Below the pieces are notes generated by a model, which saw only the letters and a list, made by a program, of their open reading frames with translations, did no database searches and was not told the DNA's origin. Below, in pieces: positions 25,782 through 32,529 of a DNA stretch of 34,534 bases (within the stretch, counting starts at the first letter, position 1; each line of letters starts with the position of its first letter). The position numbers and the translations under genes are program-made. The DNA comes from Acidobacteriaceae bacterium (GTDB lineage: Bacteria; Acidobacteriota; Terriglobia; Terriglobales; Acidobacteriaceae), in the NCBI GenBank assembly GCA_030040425.1, contig JASHTS010000010.1:1-34534 (forward strand), read 5' to 3'.

Positions 25782-26888
25782 ATGGAAGAACCTGATTCTG
25801 CCTCGAGGCCAAATTCAGAAGTGGATCGATCGCGCCCTCGTGGCCTCCGCCATCTCTTTGACGATGCGCCGGCGAACGTCCGCGGCAAGGTAATCGGGAT
25901 TTACGCAATCTTGCTCCTCTTAAACGGCGCTGCCTGGCTTTGGGCCGGACTTGCCTTTCGCCACTTTCCCTTGCTTCTCGGAACGGCTCTTCTCGCTTAC
26001 AGCTTCGGGCTGCGGCACGCTGTGGATGCCGATCACATCGCGGCCATCGACAACGTGACCCGCAAGCTGATGCAGGAGGGCAAGCGCCCCGTCGCGGTCG
26101 GCTTCCTGTTTTCGCTCGGCCATTCGACCATCGTCGTCTTGGGTTCAGCCGCTATTGCTGCATCGGCGCTAGCTCTTCAGCACCGCATGCTCGCGGCGCG
26201 CGTGATTGGCGGCATCGTGGGCACGCTGGTCTCGTCGCTCTTCCTGTTTTGCATCGCCATCGTCAATCTTATTGTCCTGCGCTCGGTCTATCGCGCCTTT
26301 GTGCGCGTGCGCCACGGCGGCGCCTATTGCGATGAAGATTTCAACCTGCTCCTTGCAGGACGCGGAATCCTCTCGCGTGTCTTCCGGCCCATGTTCGCCA
26401 TGATCCGGCGAAGTTGGCACATGTATCCGCTCGGCGTGCTGTTTGGCCTGGGATTCGACACCGCCACGGAGATTGGTTTGCTCGGTATCTCCGCCGCGGA
26501 AGCGTCCAAGGGGCTTTCCCTATGGATGATTCTCGTTTTCCCGGCGCTCTTTGCAGCCGGCATGTCGCTGATCGACACGACGGACAACATTCTCATGCTC
26601 GGCGCCTATGGATGGGCTTTCGTCAAGCCGGTGCGCAAGCTCTACTACAACATCACCATTACCTCAGTCTCCGTAGTGGTGGCGCTCGTGGTGGGCGGTA
26701 TTGAGGCGCTGGGGCTGCTTGCCGATCAGTTCCGCCTGACAGGCGCATTCTGGAGCGCCGTTACGCGGCTCAATTCGAGCTTCGGCACCCTGGGTTACTG
26801 CGTCGTTGGCCTCTTCGTCCTCAGCTGGATCGTGTCCATCGCCATCTATAAATATCGGCGCTTCGATGAACTCGAGATCGGTTCCTGA
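25782..26888 (+). CDS. NiCoT-family nickel/cobalt permease (HoxN/NixA type)
   Basis: 368 residues from ATG 25782 (a GTG at 25758 in the same frame would add eight). It has eight predicted transmembrane helices and all NiCoT signatures: HAVDADHIAAIDN (helix II, metal-binding His/Asp; ~79-91), LFSLGHSTIVV, LGFDTATEIGLL and GMSLIDTTDNILM. These permeases import Ni2+ and/or Co2+ across the inner membrane with high affinity, for hydrogenase, urease or cobalamin. The Cys-containing loop around residue 190 differs from HoxN, so the metal preference is open. The corrinoid methyltransferase operon is 5.6 kb downstream, and cobalt supply for B12 is a plausible link, but they are not contiguous. No nickel or cobalamin riboswitch was recognised in the 98-nt upstream gap. 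Confidence 0.93.
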   Translation: MEEPDSASRPNSEVDRSRPRGLRHLFDDAPANVRGKVIGIYAILLLLNGAAWLWAGLAFRHFPLLLGTALLAYSFGLRHAVDADHIAAIDNVTRKLMQEGKRPVAVGFLFSLGHSTIVVLGSAAIAASALALQHRMLAARVIGGIVGTLVSSLFLFCIAIVNLIVLRSVYRAFVRVRHGGAYCDEDFNLLLAGRGILSRVFRPMFAMIRRSWHMYPLGVLFGLGFDTATEIGLLGISAAEASKGLSLWMILVFPALFAAGMSLIDTTDNILMLGAYGWAFVKPVRKLYYNITITSVSVVVALVVGGIEALGLLADQFRLTGAFWSAVTRLNSSFGTLGYCVVGLFVLSWIVSIAIYKYRRFDELEIGS

Positions 26889-27234
26889 GCCGCGAGGAAC
26901 CTGGTCTTTCGCGCCCTGCCGCGGCGATTACGCGCGAACCGTCGCATCGAGGATCGGAAAGCCCTTTTTCTTGTCCGCTTCACAATTGCTGGTCTTGCCT
27001 TTGAGGAGCCGCAAAACCTTTTCCACGTCCTCAACTCCAATCCACGATCTTCATCCTTCTACCGGCCGGCCCGGTAATTTGGCGCTTCAGGCAACAACCT
27101 TAGATTCCCGTTACATCCAAGAAGAAAGACAGAGCAAGTTCACTCTCGATTTCCGTTTCACAGTGAGCGTGGTGATGACCCTGACCTTTCCATCCAGTCG
27201 TCTTTCTATTGAGCGCAGACCTCAACTTCTTACC
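26889..27234. other. Gene-poor stretch after the NiCoT gene
   Basis: 346 nt with no convincing gene on the plus strand. On the minus strand a 32-residue frame from GTG 27027 to TAA 26929 reads like real protein (V-EKVLRLLKGKTSNCEADKK then KGFPILDATVRA) and may be the tail of a decayed gene. It is bounded upstream by a stop four codons earlier and has no SD, so it is not called. Nothing else is visible apart from a CCGGCCGG-type GC run near 27061. Confidence 0.4.
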
Positions 27235-27534
27235 ATGCCCGCGCCTCGCGTGAAGCCGGCCGATCAAAATTCCGAGTCGCCCTGGATTGCCGTCGATACG
27301 GAATTTGCCGAGCAGCACACCGATCTGTATCGGGGAATTCGCTTGATGGTGCTCGCGGTGCTCAACCTATTCGGCGGGCACAGACCCACCCACAGCGACG
27401 ATCCGCTTGGCGGCGCGGCCAGACCCTTCAAGGTGGAGCGGCTCAATGCCATCTCCAAGCGGCGGCCGACGATCCGCGCCTTCGACCGCATCGCGGCGGA
27501 CCCGAAGCAGTTTCCTCACGCCGCCGCGGCCTGA
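27235..27534 (+). CDS. Small hypothetical protein
   Basis: 99 residues from ATG 27235. No family is recognised. Third-position G/C is about 75-80% throughout, like the neighbouring genes and unlike the 345 nt upstream, which argues that this part is coding. The same frame is open further upstream, but with low GC3, so the start is placed at the ATG that opens the coding-like part; no SD precedes it. The middle (LYRGIRLMVLAVLNLFGG) is hydrophobic but too short and irregular for a certain membrane helix. The C-terminal third is Arg/Lys-rich with an Ala tail. It lies just upstream of a triple 13-bp repeat. Confidence 0.5.
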   Translation: MPAPRVKPADQNSESPWIAVDTEFAEQHTDLYRGIRLMVLAVLNLFGGHRPTHSDDPLGGAARPFKVERLNAISKRRPTIRAFDRIAADPKQFPHAAAA

Positions 27535-27560
27535 ACGAATCTCAGGACATTCCTGCGATG

Positions 27561-27577
27561 GCGCCCGTTCGGGGCGC
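27561..27577. repeat. GC-rich hairpin between convergent genes
   Basis: GCGCCC (27561-27566), loop GTTCG, GGGCGC (27572-27577) makes a perfect 6-bp stem between the small plus-strand gene and the convergent TonB-type gene. No T-run follows on either strand, so it is not called a terminator. Confidence 0.4.
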
Positions 27578-27602
27578 GGTGTGCAGCGTGTCAACGGGGC
27601 CA

Positions 27603-27641
27603 CTAGGTCAACAGGCTAGGTCAACAGGCTAGGTCAACAGG
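27603..27641. repeat. Three perfect 13-bp tandem repeats (CTAGGTCAACAGG)
   Basis: CTAGGTCAACAGG is repeated head-to-tail three times without mismatch: 27603-27615, 27616-27628 and 27629-27641. A partial, diverged unit (GTCAACGGGGCCA) lies directly upstream. It is in the gap between two convergent genes. The period is not a multiple of three and no gene spans it. It may be a replication-slippage tract or a protein-binding iteron-like array; no origin genes are near. Confidence 0.9.
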
Positions 27642-27742
27642 ATTGACTGGCTCGCCGCAAGAGGGAAGGGAAGCGGCGCGGCCGAACTTCGCCCTCAGCG
27701 CGCAACCGGGCGCGGGCAAAGAGTCGGCGGGAAGGCAGCTCT

Positions 27743-29011
27743 CTAGCTCGAAAGCGAGAAGATGACGTTGATGGTGGTCTGCACTTCCGTGGGCTCGTTA
27801 TTCAGCTTGTAGGGACGATAACGCCAGGTGCGCACGGCGTCCTCAGCAGCTTTGCGTAGCATCACCGGCCCGCTCACCACATGCAGATCTTCGATGGTGC
27901 CCGCCTTGGAAATCACGGCTTCCATGACCACCGTGCCTGAAACGCCGGCAGTCTTCGCAATCGGCGGATAAATCGGCGTGGTTTTCTGGATCAGCATGCC
28001 GACCGCAACCCCGGATGAGACTGTCACAATCTTCGGCGGAGCGGACTTGACTTTCAGCTGACCCGGACTGCTGAAAACATTGCCCACCCCGCTGCCGCCG
28101 GCCAGGCCCTGCATGCCGCCAAATCCCGGCGGCGGGGGAGCCGCATCCTGGACGGAAGCGACCTTCTCAGCCTGCGGAATCCGCGAGGGCGCGGACAATT
28201 GCTCGTTCATCATCTGCGATTGCACGGGAACCGAGCTGGCAGAACTGTCGTCGGAAGCTGTCGAATCGTCGCCTGCCTGCTGTTGTTGCGCAGTCGAGCT
28301 GGCCGCAGGCTTTGCGGCAGTTGTCTGCGTGTTGTCGTAGGGGGAGGGCTTGACATCCGTTTCGGTTGGCTGCACGTCGGTTACGGTAGGCGCCTGGTTC
28401 AGGTTCTGGCTCGACGCGCTGGCCGAAGAATGATGGAGCAGCGGAATGAGAACCACCAGGAGAAGCGCAACGGAGCCTGCCGCAATCGAGCCGCCGACGA
28501 TCAACTTCTTGTTCGCCGGCTTTTTCTTTTCCTCCACTTCGACGCCGGAGTTGCGGAAGGAGTGAAACAGGACCTCATCGGCCTCCGTCATCGATGCCGC
28601 TGTAGCCACCGGAACGTTCCGCTTGCGCTCCACGGAAGTGCCGTTCGTCCGATGCGCCGGCGCTGAAGGAGCTTCCACCGCGCGCGCATTCGACGGTCTC
28701 AGTGCCGCGGGACTGGGCGATCTGTCGACCACGACCGGCCTCAGCCGCGGCGGATAGACCTTGTTATCTCCATGGACGGTTACCGGCGTGGAAGACGCGC
28801 TTTTGCGCGGCAGTTCCGCCGCGTGGCCGGCTGAAACCTGCGATTCCCTGGGCCGCACCGGCATCTTGGGCGTGGTCACCGTGGAAGGTGCGGGTTCCAG
28901 AACGCCCGTGTCGGATGGAGGACCGGAAGGCGAACCTTCACCGTCCCATTCGCCGAAGTCCTCAGGTAAAGTATCCGGTAATTCTTGCGCTATTTTTGTT
29001 GAAGATGCCAT
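27743..29011 (-). CDS. TonB-family energy transducer-like protein with long cytoplasmic N-terminus
   Basis: 422 residues. The C-terminal ~90 residues (from PIYPPIAKTAGVSGTVVMEA to the end, including WRYRPYKLNNEP) are a TonB C-terminal domain of the type that contacts outer-membrane receptor TonB boxes. A single transmembrane helix lies at ~170-192 (LIVGGSIAAGSVALLLVVLI). A Pro/Ser/Gln-rich periplasmic spacer (~195-330) leads to that domain. The first ~168 residues are hydrophilic, Pro/Ser-rich and cytoplasmic. This is unusual, because classical TonB has its helix within the first ~30 residues. Helix residues important for ExbB (Ser16/His20 in E. coli TonB) are not obvious. The ATG is inside the 3' end of the upstream ATPase gene (22-nt overlap), with AAGGAG about 10 nt before it, so translation is coupled. 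It may energise the Oar-type receptor, or transmit the state of the ATPase partner across the envelope. Confidence 0.82.
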   Translation of the reverse strand: MASSTKIAQELPDTLPEDFGEWDGEGSPSGPPSDTGVLEPAPSTVTTPKMPVRPRESQVSAGHAAELPRKSASSTPVTVHGDNKVYPPRLRPVVVDRSPSPAALRPSNARAVEAPSAPAHRTNGTSVERKRNVPVATAASMTEADEVLFHSFRNSGVEVEEKKKPANKKLIVGGSIAAGSVALLLVVLIPLLHHSSASASSQNLNQAPTVTDVQPTETDVKPSPYDNTQTTAAKPAASSTAQQQQAGDDSTASDDSSASSVPVQSQMMNEQLSAPSRIPQAEKVASVQDAAPPPPGFGGMQGLAGGSGVGNVFSSPGQLKVKSAPPKIVTVSSGVAVGMLIQKTTPIYPPIAKTAGVSGTVVMEAVISKAGTIEDLHVVSGPVMLRKAAEDAVRTWRYRPYKLNNEPTEVQTTINVIFSLSS

Positions 29012-31914
29012 TGCCCATCGTCTCCTTTTTCGTATACAGCACCTTTATATGAGCGCGTTTCGCGCTGAACCCTGGCGGCGGCAGCGCTGCCGCTGCTTCC
29101 AGTATTCCGATCTGTAGGCGCCGAGCCCTTGCTGCGCGCATTGCCGGAGTGGGGAAGTGACGATTGCGTGGCTGCCGCGAGCAATTCATCAATATTGGGC
29201 AGCGATTCCACGATGATTTCCACGCTGGCTTCGGCCGGCGAGTCTTTCCGCGCGTCGGCGGGCGTGAACTTCACCGTGAGGGTGTGCGTTCCGGGTGCGA
29301 GCACGTTGCCCGCGGGCGGAGCGTAAACCAGCGTTCCCTGAGCGGACGCGCTGGCGTTCAACTCGGCATCGCTCAGCGGGGTTCCGTAAGCGATCATCGG
29401 AGGATTGCACCAAGTGATCGCCGTCGGCGCCGTCTCGTAGACCTCCAGCTGCACGGTCGCATTTGCCGCGGTGTAGTTGAATGTGTCGTCCGGCGTGAAG
29501 GTGACGGTGAGCGTGTGCGCACCGGCCTGGAGGGACTCGCCTGCGGCCGGAGAATATGCGAACTTTCCGGGCATCGGCGCCGAAGCGTTGAGCTGCTCTT
29601 CGCCCAGCGTTGTGCCGCTGGGGATGGGCGAGGGGCCATTCCAGGCGATGGACGGAGCGGCTTTGACCACGACAAGCGAAGTGGCTGCCTGCGCGGGCAT
29701 GTAATTGGCGATGTCGTCGGGCGTAAAGATGACTGACGGCGTATGTTGGCCCACCGCCAGCAACGTGCCTTCCGTGGGAGTGTACACGTATGTGCCCGAA
29801 ACCGACGCGCTGGCATTGAGCTGGCCGGCGCTCAGCGGAGCACCGTAGGTCAGTGGCTCCGGCGTCGCCCAGTTGAGCACCGGCGTTGCCTTCAACACCA
29901 TGATCGTCACCGAGGCTTCGGCCGTGCTGCAGTTGGTGCTGTCGGAAGGCGTGAAGGTGACGTTGAGCGTGTGCATGCCGGAAGGCAGCACTTCGCCCGG
30001 CGCCGGCGAGTAGGTGAAATTTCCAGGTACTGAGCACGAAGCATTCAGTTGCGCTTCGTTCAGCGGCTGGCCGCACTGGATCGGGTCCGGCGCGCGCCAC
30101 GAGACCACAGGCGTGATTTTGAGAATGTTGATGGTTACGCTGGCCTGCGTAACGTCGAAATTGGCTTTGTTCGCGGGGGTGAACGTGACTGTGAGCGTAT
30201 GCGATCCGGCAGGCAGCACTTCTCCCGCAGCCGGCGAGTACTCGAACGTCCCTTTCACTGAGGATGTGGCGTTGAGCTGGGTTGCACCCAGCGCGGCTCC
30301 GCTGGGGACGGCTGCCGGTTCTGGCCAGGTGATCGCCGGAATGGCCTTGGAAACCGTGATCGAGACGGAGGTCTGCAGCGGCTCGTCGCCCACCGCGCCA
30401 TCCGGTGTGAACGTAACCCACAGCGTGTGCGTTCCCGCCGGCAGCTTGTAGCCGGGTCCGGGCGTATAGACGAACGTGCCCGGCACAGTCGCCGTGGCAT
30501 TGAGCTGCGTCGCGCCCAGCGCGGTTCCGTAGGGAACGTCTTCCGGCGCAGGCCAATCGACGGACGCTTCGGTGCCGGGCGCGACAGCCGGAGCGCTCGT
30601 GCTGGCACCGTTGCCGGCGCCATTCGGGGATGAGCTCACCACGGAAGCGGGCTTTTCCGGCGTGGCCATCTTATCCGTAATGCTCTTGCCCAGCCCCTTC
30701 AGGCTGAACCCCTTCTTCGACTTCTCCTGCGGAACCGGAACCCCCGTCACGGAGCTGGCCATCTCCAGGATCAGCCGCGAAATGGGCGAATCGGCAAGCG
30801 AGATCGATCCGGAGCTGTTCTGCATCTGCCGCGTGGCATCGTAGTCATCAGGAATCTTCCACCGCACCGGGCGGCTGATGGCTTTGGTGATGACTTCTTC
30901 TGTGACTCCCAGGAAGCTGGGCTCGAAGCGGTTGATCACTACCTCCAGCTTGGGGCCGCCGGCGTCAAAGAAGCGCGAGATCAGCCGGTTGGCGTTGCGC
31001 AGTTCTGAGATGCCCGCCTGCGTCACCAAGTAAATGGTGTGCGCCTCGCGAAACAGCGATGTGTTCATCAGGTCGATGCGCGAGCCCAGGTCGACCACCA
31101 CGTTATCGAACTCCGAACGCGCCACCGACATCAACTTGTCAATGGCTTCCTTCGAGGCATCCACCTCGGGAACTTTGCTCGGCGCGGCCAGCAGCGATAC
31201 GCCGGACTGGTGCTTAGCCAGCAATTTGAGCAGGAAGCTTGGATCCAGCCGCTCAGGATCCTGTAAAGCATGGTCCGTCGAGTACTCGGCCGCAATGCCG
31301 AGATTCAAGGCGGCATCGCCCATGGGCAGGGCGAGATCGATCAGCACCGTGCTCTGGCCGGACTCCTGCGCCAGCGCAATGGCAAAGTTGCAGGCGATCG
31401 TGGTCACGCCGGCGCCGCCCTTGGCGCCGAGAAAGACCAGCATTCTCCCCAGAGAGCGCTTCACCGTGCGCGCTCTCGGCCGCAGAATCGCGGCCGCGAG
31501 AGCCAGCGCTTCGCCCACGTTGCTCTGGTCATAGGGCGGAATCAGATACTCGCGAGCGCCGGCGCGCATGCAGCGCACCACCAGGTCCTGGTCGGCCACC
31601 GACGAATACACCATCACCGTCGCCGCGTCTTTGGCGCAGATGCTCTCCACCAGCTCCAGCGCAAACTCCGGATTGCTGTCGAGATCGATCAAGATCACGT
31701 CGAAGTACTGTTCGAGCAGCCTGGGCACTTCATCCAGCGCCGTCGGGTACGATGAGAACTCGCGCACCTTGGCCGCGCGGCACTCCGCCAGAGCGGCGGC
31801 CACGGCGCGCCGCCGATTCTCATCGGGGCCGATCAATGCGATCGACAAAAGTTCGGCGCCGGCTGATGAGTCGGGATACTTGGTATCGAGATTGGACGAT
31901 AAGCCTGAACTCAC
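28990..31914 (-). CDS. CpaE/TadZ-like receiver-ATPase fused to six Ig-like repeats
   Basis: 974 residues from GTG 31914; this start is set by a near-perfect SD (GGAGGTGAT, 31926-31918), 7 nt away. Domains in order: receiver-like (~22-145, with D31/E32 and D77 at phospho-acceptor positions); MinD/ParA-type ATPase (~158-390) with deviant Walker A GAKGGAGVTTI (signature K165; the usual GK is G-V, as normal in CpaE/TadZ), Walker A' aspartate in VLIDLALPMGDA (D193) and Walker B VVVDLG (D275); a Ser/Ala/Pro linker (~391-448); six repeats of ~76 residues (449-906); and a tail ending DDGQWHLQQK. CpaE/TadZ proteins are cytoplasmic pole-localising factors of Tad pili. The repeats resemble Ig-like units normally seen in secreted proteins, but no signal or helix precedes them here. 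No other tad genes are visible in the window. It co-translates with the TonB-like gene. Confidence 0.85.
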   Translation of the reverse strand: MSSGLSSNLDTKYPDSSAGAELLSIALIGPDENRRRAVAAALAECRAAKVREFSSYPTALDEVPRLLEQYFDVILIDLDSNPEFALELVESICAKDAATVMVYSSVADQDLVVRCMRAGAREYLIPPYDQSNVGEALALAAAILRPRARTVKRSLGRMLVFLGAKGGAGVTTIACNFAIALAQESGQSTVLIDLALPMGDAALNLGIAAEYSTDHALQDPERLDPSFLLKLLAKHQSGVSLLAAPSKVPEVDASKEAIDKLMSVARSEFDNVVVDLGSRIDLMNTSLFREAHTIYLVTQAGISELRNANRLISRFFDAGGPKLEVVINRFEPSFLGVTEEVITKAISRPVRWKIPDDYDATRQMQNSSGSISLADSPISRLILEMASSVTGVPVPQEKSKKGFSLKGLGKSITDKMATPEKPASVVSSSPNGAGNGASTSAPAVAPGTEASVDWPAPEDVPYGTALGATQLNATATVPGTFVYTPGPGYKLPAGTHTLWVTFTPDGAVGDEPLQTSVSITVSKAIPAITWPEPAAVPSGAALGATQLNATSSVKGTFEYSPAAGEVLPAGSHTLTVTFTPANKANFDVTQASVTINILKITPVVSWRAPDPIQCGQPLNEAQLNASCSVPGNFTYSPAPGEVLPSGMHTLNVTFTPSDSTNCSTAEASVTIMVLKATPVLNWATPEPLTYGAPLSAGQLNASASVSGTYVYTPTEGTLLAVGQHTPSVIFTPDDIANYMPAQAATSLVVVKAAPSIAWNGPSPIPSGTTLGEEQLNASAPMPGKFAYSPAAGESLQAGAHTLTVTFTPDDTFNYTAANATVQLEVYETAPTAITWCNPPMIAYGTPLSDAELNASASAQGTLVYAPPAGNVLAPGTHTLTVKFTPADARKDSPAEASVEIIVESLPNIDELLAAATQSSLPHSGNARSKGSAPTDRNTGSSGSAAAARVQRETRSYKGAVYEKGDDGQWHLQQK
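29197..30570 (-). repeat. Six tandem ~76-residue Ig-like repeats within the ATPase gene
   Basis: Reading on the minus strand, six units begin with [VI]-x-W-x-x-P-x-x, continue YG-x-x-L-x-x-x-QLNA, then GTFxYxPAxGxxLPAGxHTL and VTFTP, and end with a Val/Ile-rich strand plus K-A-x-P. Units begin at residues about 449, 528, 604, 680, 756 and 832 of the protein. Protein identity between units is high in the LNA, YxP, HTL and TFTP cores, while connecting residues vary. The copies are therefore old enough to diverge but clearly derived by serial duplication. Confidence 0.88.
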
Positions 31915-31917
31915 GGC

Positions 31918-31931
31918 ATCACCTCCTCCTT
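31918..31931 (-). promoter_or_regulatory. Canonical Shine-Dalgarno site that sets the GTG start of the ATPase-Ig gene
   Basis: On the minus strand AAGGAGGAGGTGAT is followed by GCC and then GTG (31914-31912). GGAGGTGAT matches the anti-SD end of 16S rRNA over nine bases, with 7 nt from GGAGG to the start. The upstream in-frame ATG at 31959 has only a poor purine run before it. The GTG is therefore the better start. Confidence 0.85.
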
Positions 31932-31980
31932 GGGACTCGAGCCTTTTGGGTCTGCTCATCTTTATCGGTCGCCAAGGGGC

Positions 31981-32016
31981 CGAACTCGATGCTTTTTTCG
32001 ACCTGCTCCGAGTTCG
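31981..32016. repeat. Inverted repeat in the 5' leader of the ATPase-Ig gene
   Basis: CGAACTC (31981-31987) and GAGTTCG (32010-32016) are perfect inverted 7-mers separated by 22 nt that include a T6 tract. On the minus strand they could form a long-loop stem in the leader about 70-100 nt before the GTG start, or mark a paired operator. No further structure supports either reading. Confidence 0.4.
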
Positions 32017-32206
32017 AACGCGGCGGTCTGGCAAATCTGGGAGGCGATAGCAAGGCGAGAAAATCGAGTAACTTCCCGCCAAAAAAGGCCTGCTACAAAA
32101 GAAGACACGCCGGGTCAGGTACGAAGATACAACTCGGCCGGAAAAGCTGATAATAACTGATTTGGTCCTTATATGAGAGAAAATTAGAACTTTGATACTC
32201 ACTATT

Positions 32207-32219
32207 TTTGGTTACCAAA
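32207..32219. promoter_or_regulatory. 13-bp palindrome, candidate operator
   Basis: TTTGGT-T-ACCAAA (6-bp arms around a single base) sits in the AT-rich centre of the divergent region, about 300 nt from either start codon. The size and symmetry fit a small dimeric repressor. No matching second site was found and the regulator is not in the window. Confidence 0.35.
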
Positions 32220-32353
32220 GTGTGTTTTCTGCACCGTCTTTCGTGCAAAGCCACATCTGACGCCCCCCCGAGCCAGGTTACTTCGGTTGCGGAGAGCCTC
32301 GCTCTTCGCTGCGACCGCGCAGGCCTGCCGGGCATCAGCGCACGCGAATCCTG

Positions 32354-32383
32354 TTGTCTGCCAGGTTTGCGATCCACTATTAT
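32354..32383 (+). promoter_or_regulatory. Sigma-70-like promoter for the corrinoid operon
   Basis: TTGTCT (32354-32359, 4/6) and TATTAT (32378-32383, 5/6) are 18 nt apart, about 150 nt upstream of the methyltransferase ATG, in an otherwise GC-rich context. Transcription would begin near 32390. Confidence 0.35.
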
Positions 32384-32529
32384 TACGACAGTCGAAGAAA
32401 ATCGTCCGTATCCATAGACGCGCTTCTTTCGCCTAGAAAAATCAGCCATTTCTGCAGCCCGGCCCGCGCGCCGGGGCGCCTTGTGCCGTTCTCAAGTCCT
32501 GGACGGCCGGTCTGGAGGGACGAGCACCT

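Larger units (their letters stand above)
31915..32529. other. Divergent intergenic region between the ATPase-Ig gene and the corrinoid operon
   Basis: 615 nt. The minus-strand frame upstream of GTG 31914 stays open to 32202 but has low GC3 and reads as non-coding, so the whole stretch is regulatory. It is AT-rich around 32085-32260 and holds a leader inverted repeat (31981-32016), a 13-bp palindrome (32207-32219) and a promoter candidate (32354-32383). A partial B12-box-like word at 32271 was examined and rejected as a riboswitch. Confidence 0.6.

Noticed and set aside
27561-27577. GC hairpin as a terminator
   Set aside because: No T-run on either strand; recorded only as a hairpin.
31915-32202. 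96-codon N-terminal extension of the ATPase-Ig gene
   Set aside because: Low GC3, odd composition and a non-ATG start; a strong SD supports GTG 31914.
32271-32290. B12-box-like word (AGCCAGGTTAC) before the corrinoid operon
   Set aside because: The rest of a cobalamin riboswitch (GGTG-containing core and matching stems) is absent, so it is taken as chance.
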